Positions 1-5,644 of a stretch of DNA of 5,907 nucleotides are shown here, piece after piece. The DNA is from Bacillota bacterium (GTDB lineage: Bacteria; Bacillota; Clostridia; Acetivibrionales; DSM-2933): positions 1 to 5,907 of the forward strand of contig JAEZNF010000344.1 in assembly GCA_023441845.1 (NCBI GenBank), written 5' to 3'. Made by a program: the position numbers and the translations under genes. Every line of letters begins with the position of its first letter. Position 1 is the stretch's first letter. The notes under the pieces were generated by a model that saw nothing but the letters and a program-made list of their open reading frames with translations, made no database searches and was not told where the DNA came from.

Positions 1-946
1 ACTTATCACTGACCTCATCATATGTCATGTTGACTTTTGCAGTGGAATCGCTGTTAATAGTGCTCATCATGCTTGAAAGCGTAGTATCCTTTGAAAATAT
101 GAATGTTTTAGAGTTTATTGTAAACTCAACATTTTCAGTATCGGTTTTATAATCAAATGACGTTTTAAGCTTATCCTTTAAGGTTGCAATAGTGTCTGAT
201 GTATTTAGTCTGTTTGATGTGCCCGGTTTAATATTTATGTAATCCAGTCCGCTGTTAGTGCTGCCGCTCTCAATAGTCAGCCTGCTTGTCCCACCGGTCG
301 TACTGAAAACAAGTTTGCCGCTGCCTGCTACTGTTTCTCCGACAGTAACCTTACCTGTTCCGAATTCAACACCAATTTTATTTTCTATATCCTGCGCCAG
401 ATCAGCTACAGTTGATGTATCGGTAAAGCTTCCGAGAGTAATTTCCTTTGTTACTCCATCAAGCGTAATCTTTATTTTTTTCCCGCTTGCATTAACTACG
501 TCACTGTCTGCGCCGGAAGTAATAATGTCGGTGCTTTCCAGCGCTTTTGTCACACTGTCACCGCTCTTCGCTGTGGCAGCCGTCGCAAGGTTGGTAACCG
601 TAATCTTATGAGAGCCCATTGATCCTTCCGCCCCTCCTGTCGCAGTCACAACTGTGCTGTCGGTACTGGAAACAGAAAACTTTTTGTAGCTGTTCTGCGA
701 AAGCATATAGCTTGACGGTTTTAAAACATCAAAGAACTCGTCTTTTAAGCCTCTTAAAAGGTTGGTAATTTCCCTGTAATCGTCCCTTTTCCATTCAGCC
801 AGTTGCTTTTTTTGCATCACCTTGTCAAGAGGCGCTCTTTCAATCTTCATCAGACTGCTGATTATTGTATCGGTGTCAAGCCCCGATGCCATCCCCGTCA
901 GTCTTAACCTACTGTTTATCATATTTGAAATACCATTTACCGCCAT
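1..946 (-). CDS. fliD: Flagellar filament cap protein FliD (hook-associated protein 2), N-terminal part; C-terminus beyond left edge
   Basis: FliD forms the cap at the tip of the growing flagellum and helps exported flagellin fold into the filament. I translated this frame by hand because it runs off the window: 315 codons are open with no stop. Residues about 14-40 read RLRLTGMASGLDTDTIISS followed by LMKIERAPLDK, the conserved start of FliD; a charged helical stretch follows (about 41-75, including QLAEWKRDDYREITNLLRGL), matching the coiled D0/D1 part. Beyond about residue 90 it becomes rich in Ser, Thr, Gly and Val, as in the variable outer domains. Near the window edge, FIFSKDTTLSSMMSTINSDS resembles the flagellin hook IN motif found in FliD proteins. 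The ATG lies 5 nt after the flaG stop, with AGAAGG 8 nt upstream inside the last flaG codons. Co-transcription with flaG is very likely. fliS would be the usual next gene, but it is outside the window. Confidence 0.95.
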   Translation of the reverse strand, partial: MAVNGISNMINSRLRLTGMASGLDTDTIISSLMKIERAPLDKVMQKKQLAEWKRDDYREITNLLRGLKDEFFDVLKPSSYMLSQNSYKKFSVSSTDSTVVTATGGAEGSMGSHKITVTNLATAATAKSGDSVTKALESTDIITSGADSDVVNASGKKIKITLDGVTKEITLGSFTDTSTVADLAQDIENKIGVEFGTGKVTVGETVAGSGKLVFSTTGGTSRLTIESGSTNSGLDYINIKPGTSNRLNTSDTIATLKDKLKTSFDYKTDTENVEFTINSKTFIFSKDTTLSSMMSTINSDSTAKVNMTYDEVSDK

Positions 947-951
947 ATACT

Positions 952-1350
952 CTACCTTCTTTCATCCACTATAATCCCAGCCATCTCCCACATTTTCGCT
1001 ACCATGTCCAGAATTTTCTCAGGTGGAATTTCCCTTATCAGCTCATGTGTTTCAGCATCAACCACTTTTACCATAATCTCTTTGGTCTTCTCATGAATTG
1101 AAAACTCAAACTTCGTATTAGCCCCCAGAATAGCCTTGTTGGCCTTTTCAATTGCATCAATTACCACCCTTTCCGAAATGGGAAGTTCCTTCTTTTCGTA
1201 CTCCGAAAGTTGCGAATAGTTTAGATTCTCAAAAGATGCAGTTGCAGGTTGAGGTTTACCCATACTATTCATGCCACCAACCTTGGCTGTATTTGCATCC
1301 TGCGACTTTTGCATTGCGAGAGCGGAAGCCTCCATGCTATCAATCCTCAT
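952..1350 (-). CDS. flaG: FlaG family flagellar protein
   Basis: Complete 132-residue protein of the FlaG family, small proteins found beside fliD in many flagellated bacteria and linked to filament length or assembly; the precise biochemical role is not settled. The C-terminal third (about residues 80-132) carries the family signature: TKFEFSIHEKTKEIMVKVVD, then ETHELIREIPPEKILDMVAKMWE. The first 50 residues are polar and poorly conserved, as is normal. No signal peptide or membrane segment is visible. The start is well supported: GGAGGG at 1357-1362 lies 6 nt before the ATG. The stop is 5 nt from the fliD start, so the two form one transcription unit, probably from the sigma-D-like promoter at 1390-1417. 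It is the first flagellar gene after the sugar genes on this strand. Confidence 0.93.
   Translation of the reverse strand: MRIDSMEASALAMQKSQDANTAKVGGMNSMGKPQPATASFENLNYSQLSEYEKKELPISERVVIDAIEKANKAILGANTKFEFSIHEKTKEIMVKVVDAETHELIREIPPEKILDMVAKMWEMAGIIVDERR
955..960 (-). promoter_or_regulatory. Ribosome binding site for fliD inside the end of flaG
   Basis: AGAAGG on the minus strand is formed by the last two Arg codons of flaG and the first base of its stop codon (part of AGA AGG TAG), and stands 8 nt before the fliD ATG at 946. The overlap suggests translational coupling of the two flagellar genes and supports the chosen fliD start. Confidence 0.75.
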
Positions 1351-1389
1351 ATTAATCCCTCCATGAAAATTATGTCCCGTCTTTTAAAT

Positions 1390-1417
1390 ATATCGGAAAA
1401 TATCGCTAAAAGGTTTA
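1390..1417 (-). promoter_or_regulatory. Probable sigma-D (sigma-28) flagellar promoter for flaG-fliD
   Basis: On the minus strand the flaG upstream region reads TAAA (1417-1414), 16 nt, then TCCGATAT (1397-1390). The Bacillus/Clostridium sigma-D consensus is TAAA, about 15 nt, GCCGATAT, so 11 of 12 core bases match with normal spacing. The expected transcription start is about 30-35 nt before the flaG ATG, leaving room for its ribosome binding site. I see no terminator between the aminotransferase stop and this site, so read-through from the sugar genes is also possible. Confidence 0.72.
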
Positions 1418-1467
1418 GCATGATATCAACAAATTGGAATAATAAGGTCCGAATTAGTTGAAACACT

Positions 1468-2562
1468 TTAACAGGCAATCAGTTCACATACCTTTTGTAT
1501 ATCTTCATCTGTCAGATTCACTGAACTCGGAAGATTCAAACCATTCTGCGATACATAATCCGTAACACTCATATCGCCGCATTTGCATTCTTTATAAGGG
1601 TTCATCAAATGCACAGGCATAAAAAACGGTCTGGTTTCAATACCGTTTTCTTTTAATCTTTTTATTAAAGCATCCCTGCTTTCCCCATAGTCCTCTTCAA
1701 TCACTATTGAGTACAGCCAGTAGGAATTATCGGCCCATTCCTTTTGTACGGGCAGCGCTATACCTTTTACAGTACCCAGCAAACCGGAATATCTTTTTGC
1801 ATTCCTCTTTTTCGCTTCTATGAACCTCCCTATATTCTCAAGCTGCGCCGTTCCCATTGCGGCGTTTATATTGGACATGCGGTAATTAAACCCTATATCC
1901 TCATGATGGAATCCTCCGTTGTCTGAAAGGGTTTTGGCCTGGGTAGACATGTAGTTTGCATATTCGAAGATTGACAAATTATTTGTTACAAGCATTCCTC
2001 CGTTTCCGGCTGTAATAAGCTTATTCCCGTTAAAGCTGTAGCAGCCGGCATGTCCGATAGTCCCCGTATGAATACCCTTATACAAAGAGCCAAGCGACTC
2101 GGTGGCATCCTCAATAACATATAGATCATATTTCTTTGACAGCTTCATGACAGCGTCCATATCCACCGGATGCCCGTAAATATGAACCGGAAGTATGGCT
2201 CTGGTTTTCTCTGTTATCAGTTCCTCGATTTTATCGGTATCCATCACATAGGTGTCCCTGCAGACATCAACAAATACAGGCGTGGCTCCAACATAGCTTA
2301 TTGCATTAACAGGCGCTATAAATGTCATCGATGGGACAATAACCTCATCACCCTCCTTGATTCCAAGGCTTTTTAATGCAAGATGCAAAGCTGAGGTTCC
2401 GTTAACAACCGCAGCAGCCTTCATTGCGCCGACATATCCCGCAAACCTTTCCTGGAATCGGCTTACAAACGATCCTGCACTTGACACCCATCCGGTATCA
2501 AGGCATTCTTTCATGTACTTCCATTCATTTCCGCAAATTTCAGGCACACACAGCGGTATCAT
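1468..2562 (-). CDS. legC: LegC-like PLP-dependent sugar aminotransferase (DegT/DnrJ/EryC1/StrS family)
   Basis: Complete 364-residue cytosolic enzyme. Family members transfer an amino group to a keto-sugar nucleotide; the LegC branch makes the 4-amino-4,6-dideoxy-GlcNAc nucleotide of legionaminic acid synthesis. Visible features: the N-terminal IPLCVPEICGNEWKYMKECL and DTGWVSSAG; NGTSALHLALKSLGIKEGDEV at about 54-74 (cofactor phosphate region); EDATESLGS at 151-159, with Asp152 expected to contact the pyridine nitrogen; and CYSFNGNKLITAGNGGM, with Lys181 the expected Schiff-base lysine. The EDATESLG and SFNGNK wording is what I recall for LegC-type enzymes rather than for generic DegT proteins. 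At 364 residues it is at the short end for LegC. The ATG follows GAGG with 6 nt spacing, overlapping the stop of the radical SAM gene, with 8 nt between the genes; this implies coupling. Family assignment is firm; the exact substrate is inferred. PglE- or perosamine-type roles are alternatives. Confidence 0.85.
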   Translation of the reverse strand: MIPLCVPEICGNEWKYMKECLDTGWVSSAGSFVSRFQERFAGYVGAMKAAAVVNGTSALHLALKSLGIKEGDEVIVPSMTFIAPVNAISYVGATPVFVDVCRDTYVMDTDKIEELITEKTRAILPVHIYGHPVDMDAVMKLSKKYDLYVIEDATESLGSLYKGIHTGTIGHAGCYSFNGNKLITAGNGGMLVTNNLSIFEYANYMSTQAKTLSDNGGFHHEDIGFNYRMSNINAAMGTAQLENIGRFIEAKKRNAKRYSGLLGTVKGIALPVQKEWADNSYWLYSIVIEEDYGESRDALIKRLKENGIETRPFFMPVHLMNPYKECKCGDMSVTDYVSQNGLNLPSSVNLTDEDIQKVCELIAC

Positions 2563-2570
2563 TCTTTACC

Positions 2571-3632
2571 TCACTTCTTTTCGTCAAATTCGGGAATATC
2601 GCACATGGCACAAATAGGTATGTCATTGTACTCTCCTACCATATGCTTTTCCCTTATATACCCGTATTTCTCATTCTTCCATATATCCGTCAATTTGTCC
2701 CTCGCGGCATCCCCTACCACATAGTTCATTTTAGCATCTGCGCAGCAGACAACCACCTTTCCGTTCCATGTAACAAACATCCTTTGCCAGAGCTGAGCAC
2801 ATGCAAAATTCTGAATCTTTTTCCTCTTAACAACCTTTCTATCTTCACCGACCAGCTTCTCTTCATTTGTAAACTCCCCCCAGGCCACTATATCCACGTG
2901 GTCCTTGAATAGCTCCACAAAATCATTGAATTGGTCGGCATTCTCTTTCATCATGACCATCGAGGCTCTTGTTAAAGGAGTATCCAGGCCAAGCTCTGTC
3001 CTAATCCTTTTTACGTTTTTTATGTTTTCCAGCACTTTCTCAAAGCTTGCCCCTATGCGTATCCTTTCGTAGTCCTTCTTAAAAGGAGAATCGAAGGAAA
3101 ACAGCAGCTTACTAAGCCCCGATTTTATCAATTCGGCTGCAAGCTTTTCATCAAGCAAAACTGCATTGGTGTTTACCAGTAAATCCAGAATGCCTTTCTC
3201 TTTGGCGTATTTCACCATATCGGGGAGCCTTTTGTGCAGAGTAGGTTCACCCATCCAATTCAGCTTAACAGCCTTGACACCTATTGAAACGGCCTGATCT
3301 ATTAAATTTCTGTAAAGTTCGAAGTCCATAAATCCCATTTCAAAGCTACCGCCGTTTACCGCGATATTATCCCTTACCAAAATGGTTCTGGGGCACATGG
3401 GACATTTCAGATTGCAGCAGTTGGTGGATTCAATGTCCAGGTTTAAGGGGCCGTCCTCCAGAATAAACCCCTTGGCATTTTCCACCCATTTCCTCCTGTA
3501 CTCCTTATATTCAGGGGATCTTGTCTCTTCCCACCTTAAAGCAAACTCGCTTTTATATTCGCTTAAAAGCGGATTAACCGGCACATTTAGACTCTTACCC
3601 GGCAAATCTACCCACTCCTTTTCATTCCACAT
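2571..3632 (-). CDS. Radical SAM protein with SPASM/twitch-like C-terminal region, substrate unknown
   Basis: Complete 353-residue protein (from the ATG). The motif CNLKCPMC places Cys73, Cys77 and Cys80 in the CxxxCxxC pattern that binds the catalytic 4Fe-4S cluster and S-adenosylmethionine. MGEP at 127-130 is the usual GGEP-type motif, and the following segments (LLVNTNAVLL, KLLFSFDS) fit the partial TIM barrel. The C-terminal part has Cys278, Cys296, Cys297, Cys341 and Cys344, with WNGKVVVCC and a GD plus IW pattern as in SPASM/twitch domains; this is enough for one auxiliary cluster, fewer than the seven cysteines of a full SPASM. There is no B12-binding domain. It lies between the cytidylyltransferase and the aminotransferase, so action on a sugar or sugar nucleotide (epimerisation, dehydration, deamination or similar) is an inference from context. 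Peptide modification is the alternative, but no small precursor gene is visible nearby. The start is uncertain: a TTG at codon 10 has a better ribosome site. Confidence 0.88.
   Translation of the reverse strand: MWNEKEWVDLPGKSLNVPVNPLLSEYKSEFALRWEETRSPEYKEYRRKWVENAKGFILEDGPLNLDIESTNCCNLKCPMCPRTILVRDNIAVNGGSFEMGFMDFELYRNLIDQAVSIGVKAVKLNWMGEPTLHKRLPDMVKYAKEKGILDLLVNTNAVLLDEKLAAELIKSGLSKLLFSFDSPFKKDYERIRIGASFEKVLENIKNVKRIRTELGLDTPLTRASMVMMKENADQFNDFVELFKDHVDIVAWGEFTNEEKLVGEDRKVVKRKKIQNFACAQLWQRMFVTWNGKVVVCCADAKMNYVVGDAARDKLTDIWKNEKYGYIREKHMVGEYNDIPICAMCDIPEFDEKK
3603..3620 (-). promoter_or_regulatory. Strong ribosome binding site and TTG: possible alternative start of the radical SAM gene
   Basis: On the minus strand AAGGAG (3620-3615) lies 9 nt before an in-frame TTG (3605-3603, Leu10 of the longer form). 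The ATG at 3632 has only the weak AAGAAA-like stretch before it. The shorter protein would be 344 residues and would lose nothing recognisable, since the cluster-binding cysteines begin at residue 73. It is also possible that AAGGAG occurs by chance in the Lys-Glu codons. Confidence 0.4.
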
Positions 3633-3751
3633 AGAATCGGTTTCTTGACACGAAATTCACAAATCAGCTTTCATTCTATATTGCAGCTAAGCTTAAAAAG
3701 CTTCAAAGTATGAAAATCACTGCTAAACTTCTATCGTTGATTACAGTCGGA

Positions 3752-4456
3752 TTAATTTGATTTAAGCCTGCTCATTAAAAATTCCGCAAACATGAAGTCG
3801 GTCTCAGTATCAATATCAATGGAAAATTGCGGTTCCATTATGTAGGAAAGAGTCTTTTCTGTCTGGAATCCGTTAAATTCAAACAATTTTGAGGCCTTCA
3901 CTATATAAATAGCTCCATTTATCCGATAGACATCCGGAAAATCCTGGGACCTTTTGTATTTATCCCTGTCATATTCAAGAAAATCGGTTAAAATTCCGGT
4001 TCTGTCTATTGATTTCATCCACCACGGCGGGTGTTCCGCTCTGGTCACCGAAATAAGAGAATCAATACTGCCCATATTATCAAGGTATCTGCCCAAAGCT
4101 TCATCAATATGCCCGGCCGTCCTTAAAGGTGACGTACATTGGAGTAAGATAATATGCTCCGCACTGTAATCTTTTTGTTTCAGCCAATCCAGCGCATGCT
4201 TTACGACATCAACAGTACCGGCTGTATCCGACGCCAGCTCCTGCGGCCGCATAACCACTTCAGCGCCTAATAACATGCTTATATCCGAAATAGCTTCATC
4301 ATCGGTTGAAACTACTATTCTATCGATCAAGATGGATTTCTTAGCTTCCTCCAGCGTCCACGCAATCAAAGGTTTACCGTTTAGCGGCCTCTTATTCTTA
4401 TTCTTCAGCCTCTTTGAGCCTGACCGCGCAGGCACAATGCATAAAACCTTTTCCAT
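3752..4456 (-). CDS. neuA: CMP-nonulosonate cytidylyltransferase (NeuA/LegF type)
   Basis: Activates a nine-carbon acidic sugar (sialic, legionaminic or similar) with CTP to give the CMP-sugar donor used by glycosyltransferases; cytosolic. The 234-residue product shows the full family pattern: N-terminal nucleotide-binding VPARSGSKRLKNKN followed by PLNGKPLIAWTL, then VVSTDDEAI, LLQCTSPLR at 104-112, DVYRINGAIYI at 175-185, and FSIDIDTETDF, where Asp214 and Asp216 are the expected metal ligands. Length is normal for a single-domain enzyme. I chose the ATG at 4456 because GGGAG lies 6 nt upstream; an in-frame ATG 18 nt earlier (4474) has no ribosome site. It is separated from neuB by 158 bp with two hairpins, and from the radical SAM gene by 119 bp. 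The LegC-like gene favours CMP-legionaminate over CMP-sialate; sequence alone does not settle it. Confidence 0.92.
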   Translation of the reverse strand: MEKVLCIVPARSGSKRLKNKNKRPLNGKPLIAWTLEEAKKSILIDRIVVSTDDEAISDISMLLGAEVVMRPQELASDTAGTVDVVKHALDWLKQKDYSAEHIILLQCTSPLRTAGHIDEALGRYLDNMGSIDSLISVTRAEHPPWWMKSIDRTGILTDFLEYDRDKYKRSQDFPDVYRINGAIYIVKASKLFEFNGFQTEKTLSYIMEPQFSIDIDTETDFMFAEFLMSRLKSN

Positions 4457-4462
4457 TCTCGT

Positions 4463-4467
4463 CTCCC
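4463..4467 (-). promoter_or_regulatory. Ribosome binding site that sets the neuA start
   Basis: GGGAG on the minus strand stands 6 nt before the ATG at 4456. It lies inside what would be coding sequence if translation began at the ATG at 4474, which has only CAGTCTATTCATAG before it. This favours the shorter protein, which starts MEKVLCIVPARSGSKR. Confidence 0.7.
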
Positions 4468-4521
4468 GTCCCATCTATGAATAGACTGTTCTTTCAATAT
4501 TTATTCCGGCTGTTCTGCCTG

Positions 4522-4572
4522 GTGCTTTTGAACACAATTCATTTCCAGGAAATGAATTGTGTTCAAAAGCAC
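4522..4572. repeat. Perfect 25-bp inverted repeat around a single central base (51-bp palindrome)
   Basis: Checked base by base: 4522-4546 and 4548-4572 are exact reverse complements around A4547, giving 25 uninterrupted pairs. The arm runs GTGCTTTTGAACACAATTCA and then TTTCC. The next outer pair (4521/4573) is G opposite T, and complementarity then stops. It lies between neuB and neuA, 12 bp from a second inverted repeat. The neuB-neuA transcript would fold into a very stable hairpin here. No U-run follows on the minus strand, so it is not a standard Rho-independent terminator. An RNA-processing or stability element, a REP-like repeat, or a relic of a small mobile element are the candidates. 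Confidence 0.9.
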
Positions 4573-4584
4573 TTCATATTTATT

Positions 4585-4632
4585 TGCCGCTTAACAAAAT
4601 GAATTTATAGAAATTTATTTTGTTAAGCGGCA
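4585..4632. repeat. 22-nt inverted repeat containing the neuB stop codon
   Basis: Arms 4585-4606 and 4611-4632 are complementary at 21 of 22 positions around the loop ATAG (4607-4610); the one mismatch is G4601 opposite T4616. The right arm holds the last five neuB codons and its TAA (4617-4615); the left arm is an inverted copy lying after the stop. In RNA from the minus strand this hairpin is followed by AAAUAAAUAUG, with no U-run. Its arm resembles the arm of the neighbouring 51-bp palindrome (shared GCTT, AACA, AAT and ATTT blocks), so the two may be diverged copies. Confidence 0.88.
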
Positions 4633-5640
4633 CTTGTTGAAGTCCCCAGGTTGCAAGGCATACCCCTTTGCAAGGTCTTTTAAAGCAACGGAACCTGTTA
4701 TTGAATCCATTTGTTTGGGTTCAATGCCCTTCCCCGCTCTTTTGACACACAGCATATCGTAAGAAATTACCTGACCCTTATATATTTCCCTGTTTGTAAC
4801 AATATATTTTCTTGCCGCTTCCCTTACATCCAGTTCTTTTTGTACCGGATATTTACGGCCGTCCCCAAGCGCCTTTTCTATGTTGCGTATATACCTGACC
4901 ATTTTTGACAGCTCATCAGGTTCCAGTGAAACCTTATGGTCAGGTCCAGGCATGCTTTTGTCAAGAGTTATATGCTTTTCTATCACCTCAGCTCCCAGTG
5001 CAACAGCTGCGGCTGGAATTTCAACGCCGGGGGTATGGTCCGAGTAGCCTACCTTTACTTTAAAAGCATGCTGCAGGGCTTTTATGGCATTTAAGTTTAC
5101 GTCTTCTACCGCGGCCGGATAACACGAGGTACAGTGAAGCAGCGTAACATTTCTATTTCCCTCCCCGTAAATCCATTGCAGTGCTTCCTCGACCTCTTCC
5201 AATGTTGACATGCCTGTTGAAAGAATTACAGGCTTTTGTTTCTTTGCAACGTGCTTTAATAAATGCTTATCGGTAATATCGCCGGAGGAAATCTTGAATA
5301 CGGTTATTCCCAGATTATCCAGCATATCAGCCGACTCCTCATCAAAGGGCGTAGAAATAAACGTTATATTATTCTCCCTACAGTAGCTTATGAGTTCTGC
5401 ATGGTCATTATAGCTCAGTTCAAGCTTTTTCAGCATTTCATACTGGGATTCGGCGGAATTTGTGTTTTCAATCTGGTACTGTGCTTTACCTGCCGTTTTT
5501 GTAACCAGCCTGTCTGCTTTAAACGATTGAAATTTAACGGCATCGCAGCATGCGTTTTTAGCTGCATCTATAAGCTTCCTGGCCAGAGCGATATCGCCGT
5601 TGTGATTTACACCTGCTTCGGCTATTATGAATACCGACAT
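4615..5640 (-). CDS. neuB: Nonulosonate synthase, NeuB/LegI type (sialic or legionaminic acid synthase)
   Basis: Condenses phosphoenolpyruvate with a six-carbon N-acetylated sugar (ManNAc, or 2,4-diacetamido-2,4,6-trideoxymannose for LegI) to form the nine-carbon acid. The 341-residue protein is full length. The TIM-barrel part begins VFIIAEAGVNHNGD and includes AVKFQSFKAD, ISTPFDEES, FKISSGDIT, VILSTGMSTLEEVEEAL and LLHCTSCYPA. His202 in GYSDHT and His223 in EKHIT match the metal ligands known from meningococcal NeuB, and PGPDHKVSLEP follows. Residues about 280-338 form the C-terminal SAF (antifreeze-like) domain that caps the partner's active site. The IAEAGVNHNG start points to NeuB/LegI rather than PseI. 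AAGGTG precedes the ATG by about 5 nt, overlapping the end of the acyltransferase gene 4 nt away, which implies coupling. The last five codons and the stop lie inside an inverted repeat, so the CRLTK tail may be recent. Confidence 0.94.
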   Translation of the reverse strand: MSVFIIAEAGVNHNGDIALARKLIDAAKNACCDAVKFQSFKADRLVTKTAGKAQYQIENTNSAESQYEMLKKLELSYNDHAELISYCRENNITFISTPFDEESADMLDNLGITVFKISSGDITDKHLLKHVAKKQKPVILSTGMSTLEEVEEALQWIYGEGNRNVTLLHCTSCYPAAVEDVNLNAIKALQHAFKVKVGYSDHTPGVEIPAAAVALGAEVIEKHITLDKSMPGPDHKVSLEPDELSKMVRYIRNIEKALGDGRKYPVQKELDVREAARKYIVTNREIYKGQVISYDMLCVKRAGKGIEPKQMDSITGSVALKDLAKGYALQPGDFNKCRLTK

Positions 5641-5644
5641 ACCG

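Noticed and set aside
258..611. 117-codon plus-strand frame opposite fliD, Ser/Val/Pro-rich
   Set aside because: It is the antisense of the well-supported FliD reading frame, has no convincing ribosome site, and its composition is what Ser/Thr/Gly-rich codons give on the other strand.
2424..2912. 162-codon plus-strand frame across the aminotransferase/radical SAM junction
   Set aside because: It overlaps two clearly conserved genes on the other strand and shows no recognisable domain.
3633..3751. Terminator or promoter in the gap before the radical SAM gene
   Set aside because: The only structure is a short AAGCTT/AAGCTT inverted repeat around three A-T pairs. Possible -35/-10 pairs (TTGAAG with CAATAT or TATAGA) match poorly or are badly spaced, and the CCGATTCT next to the ATG lacks a TAAA at sigma-D distance.
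4457..4474. Longer NeuA start adding MGRETR
   Set aside because: The upstream ATG has no ribosome site, while the ATG at 4456 has GGGAG at ideal spacing and the family normally begins just before the VPARSGSKR motif.
4522..4632. Reading the hairpins as a Rho-independent terminator after neuB
   Set aside because: No run of U follows either stem on the minus strand, and neuA continues in the same direction immediately after.
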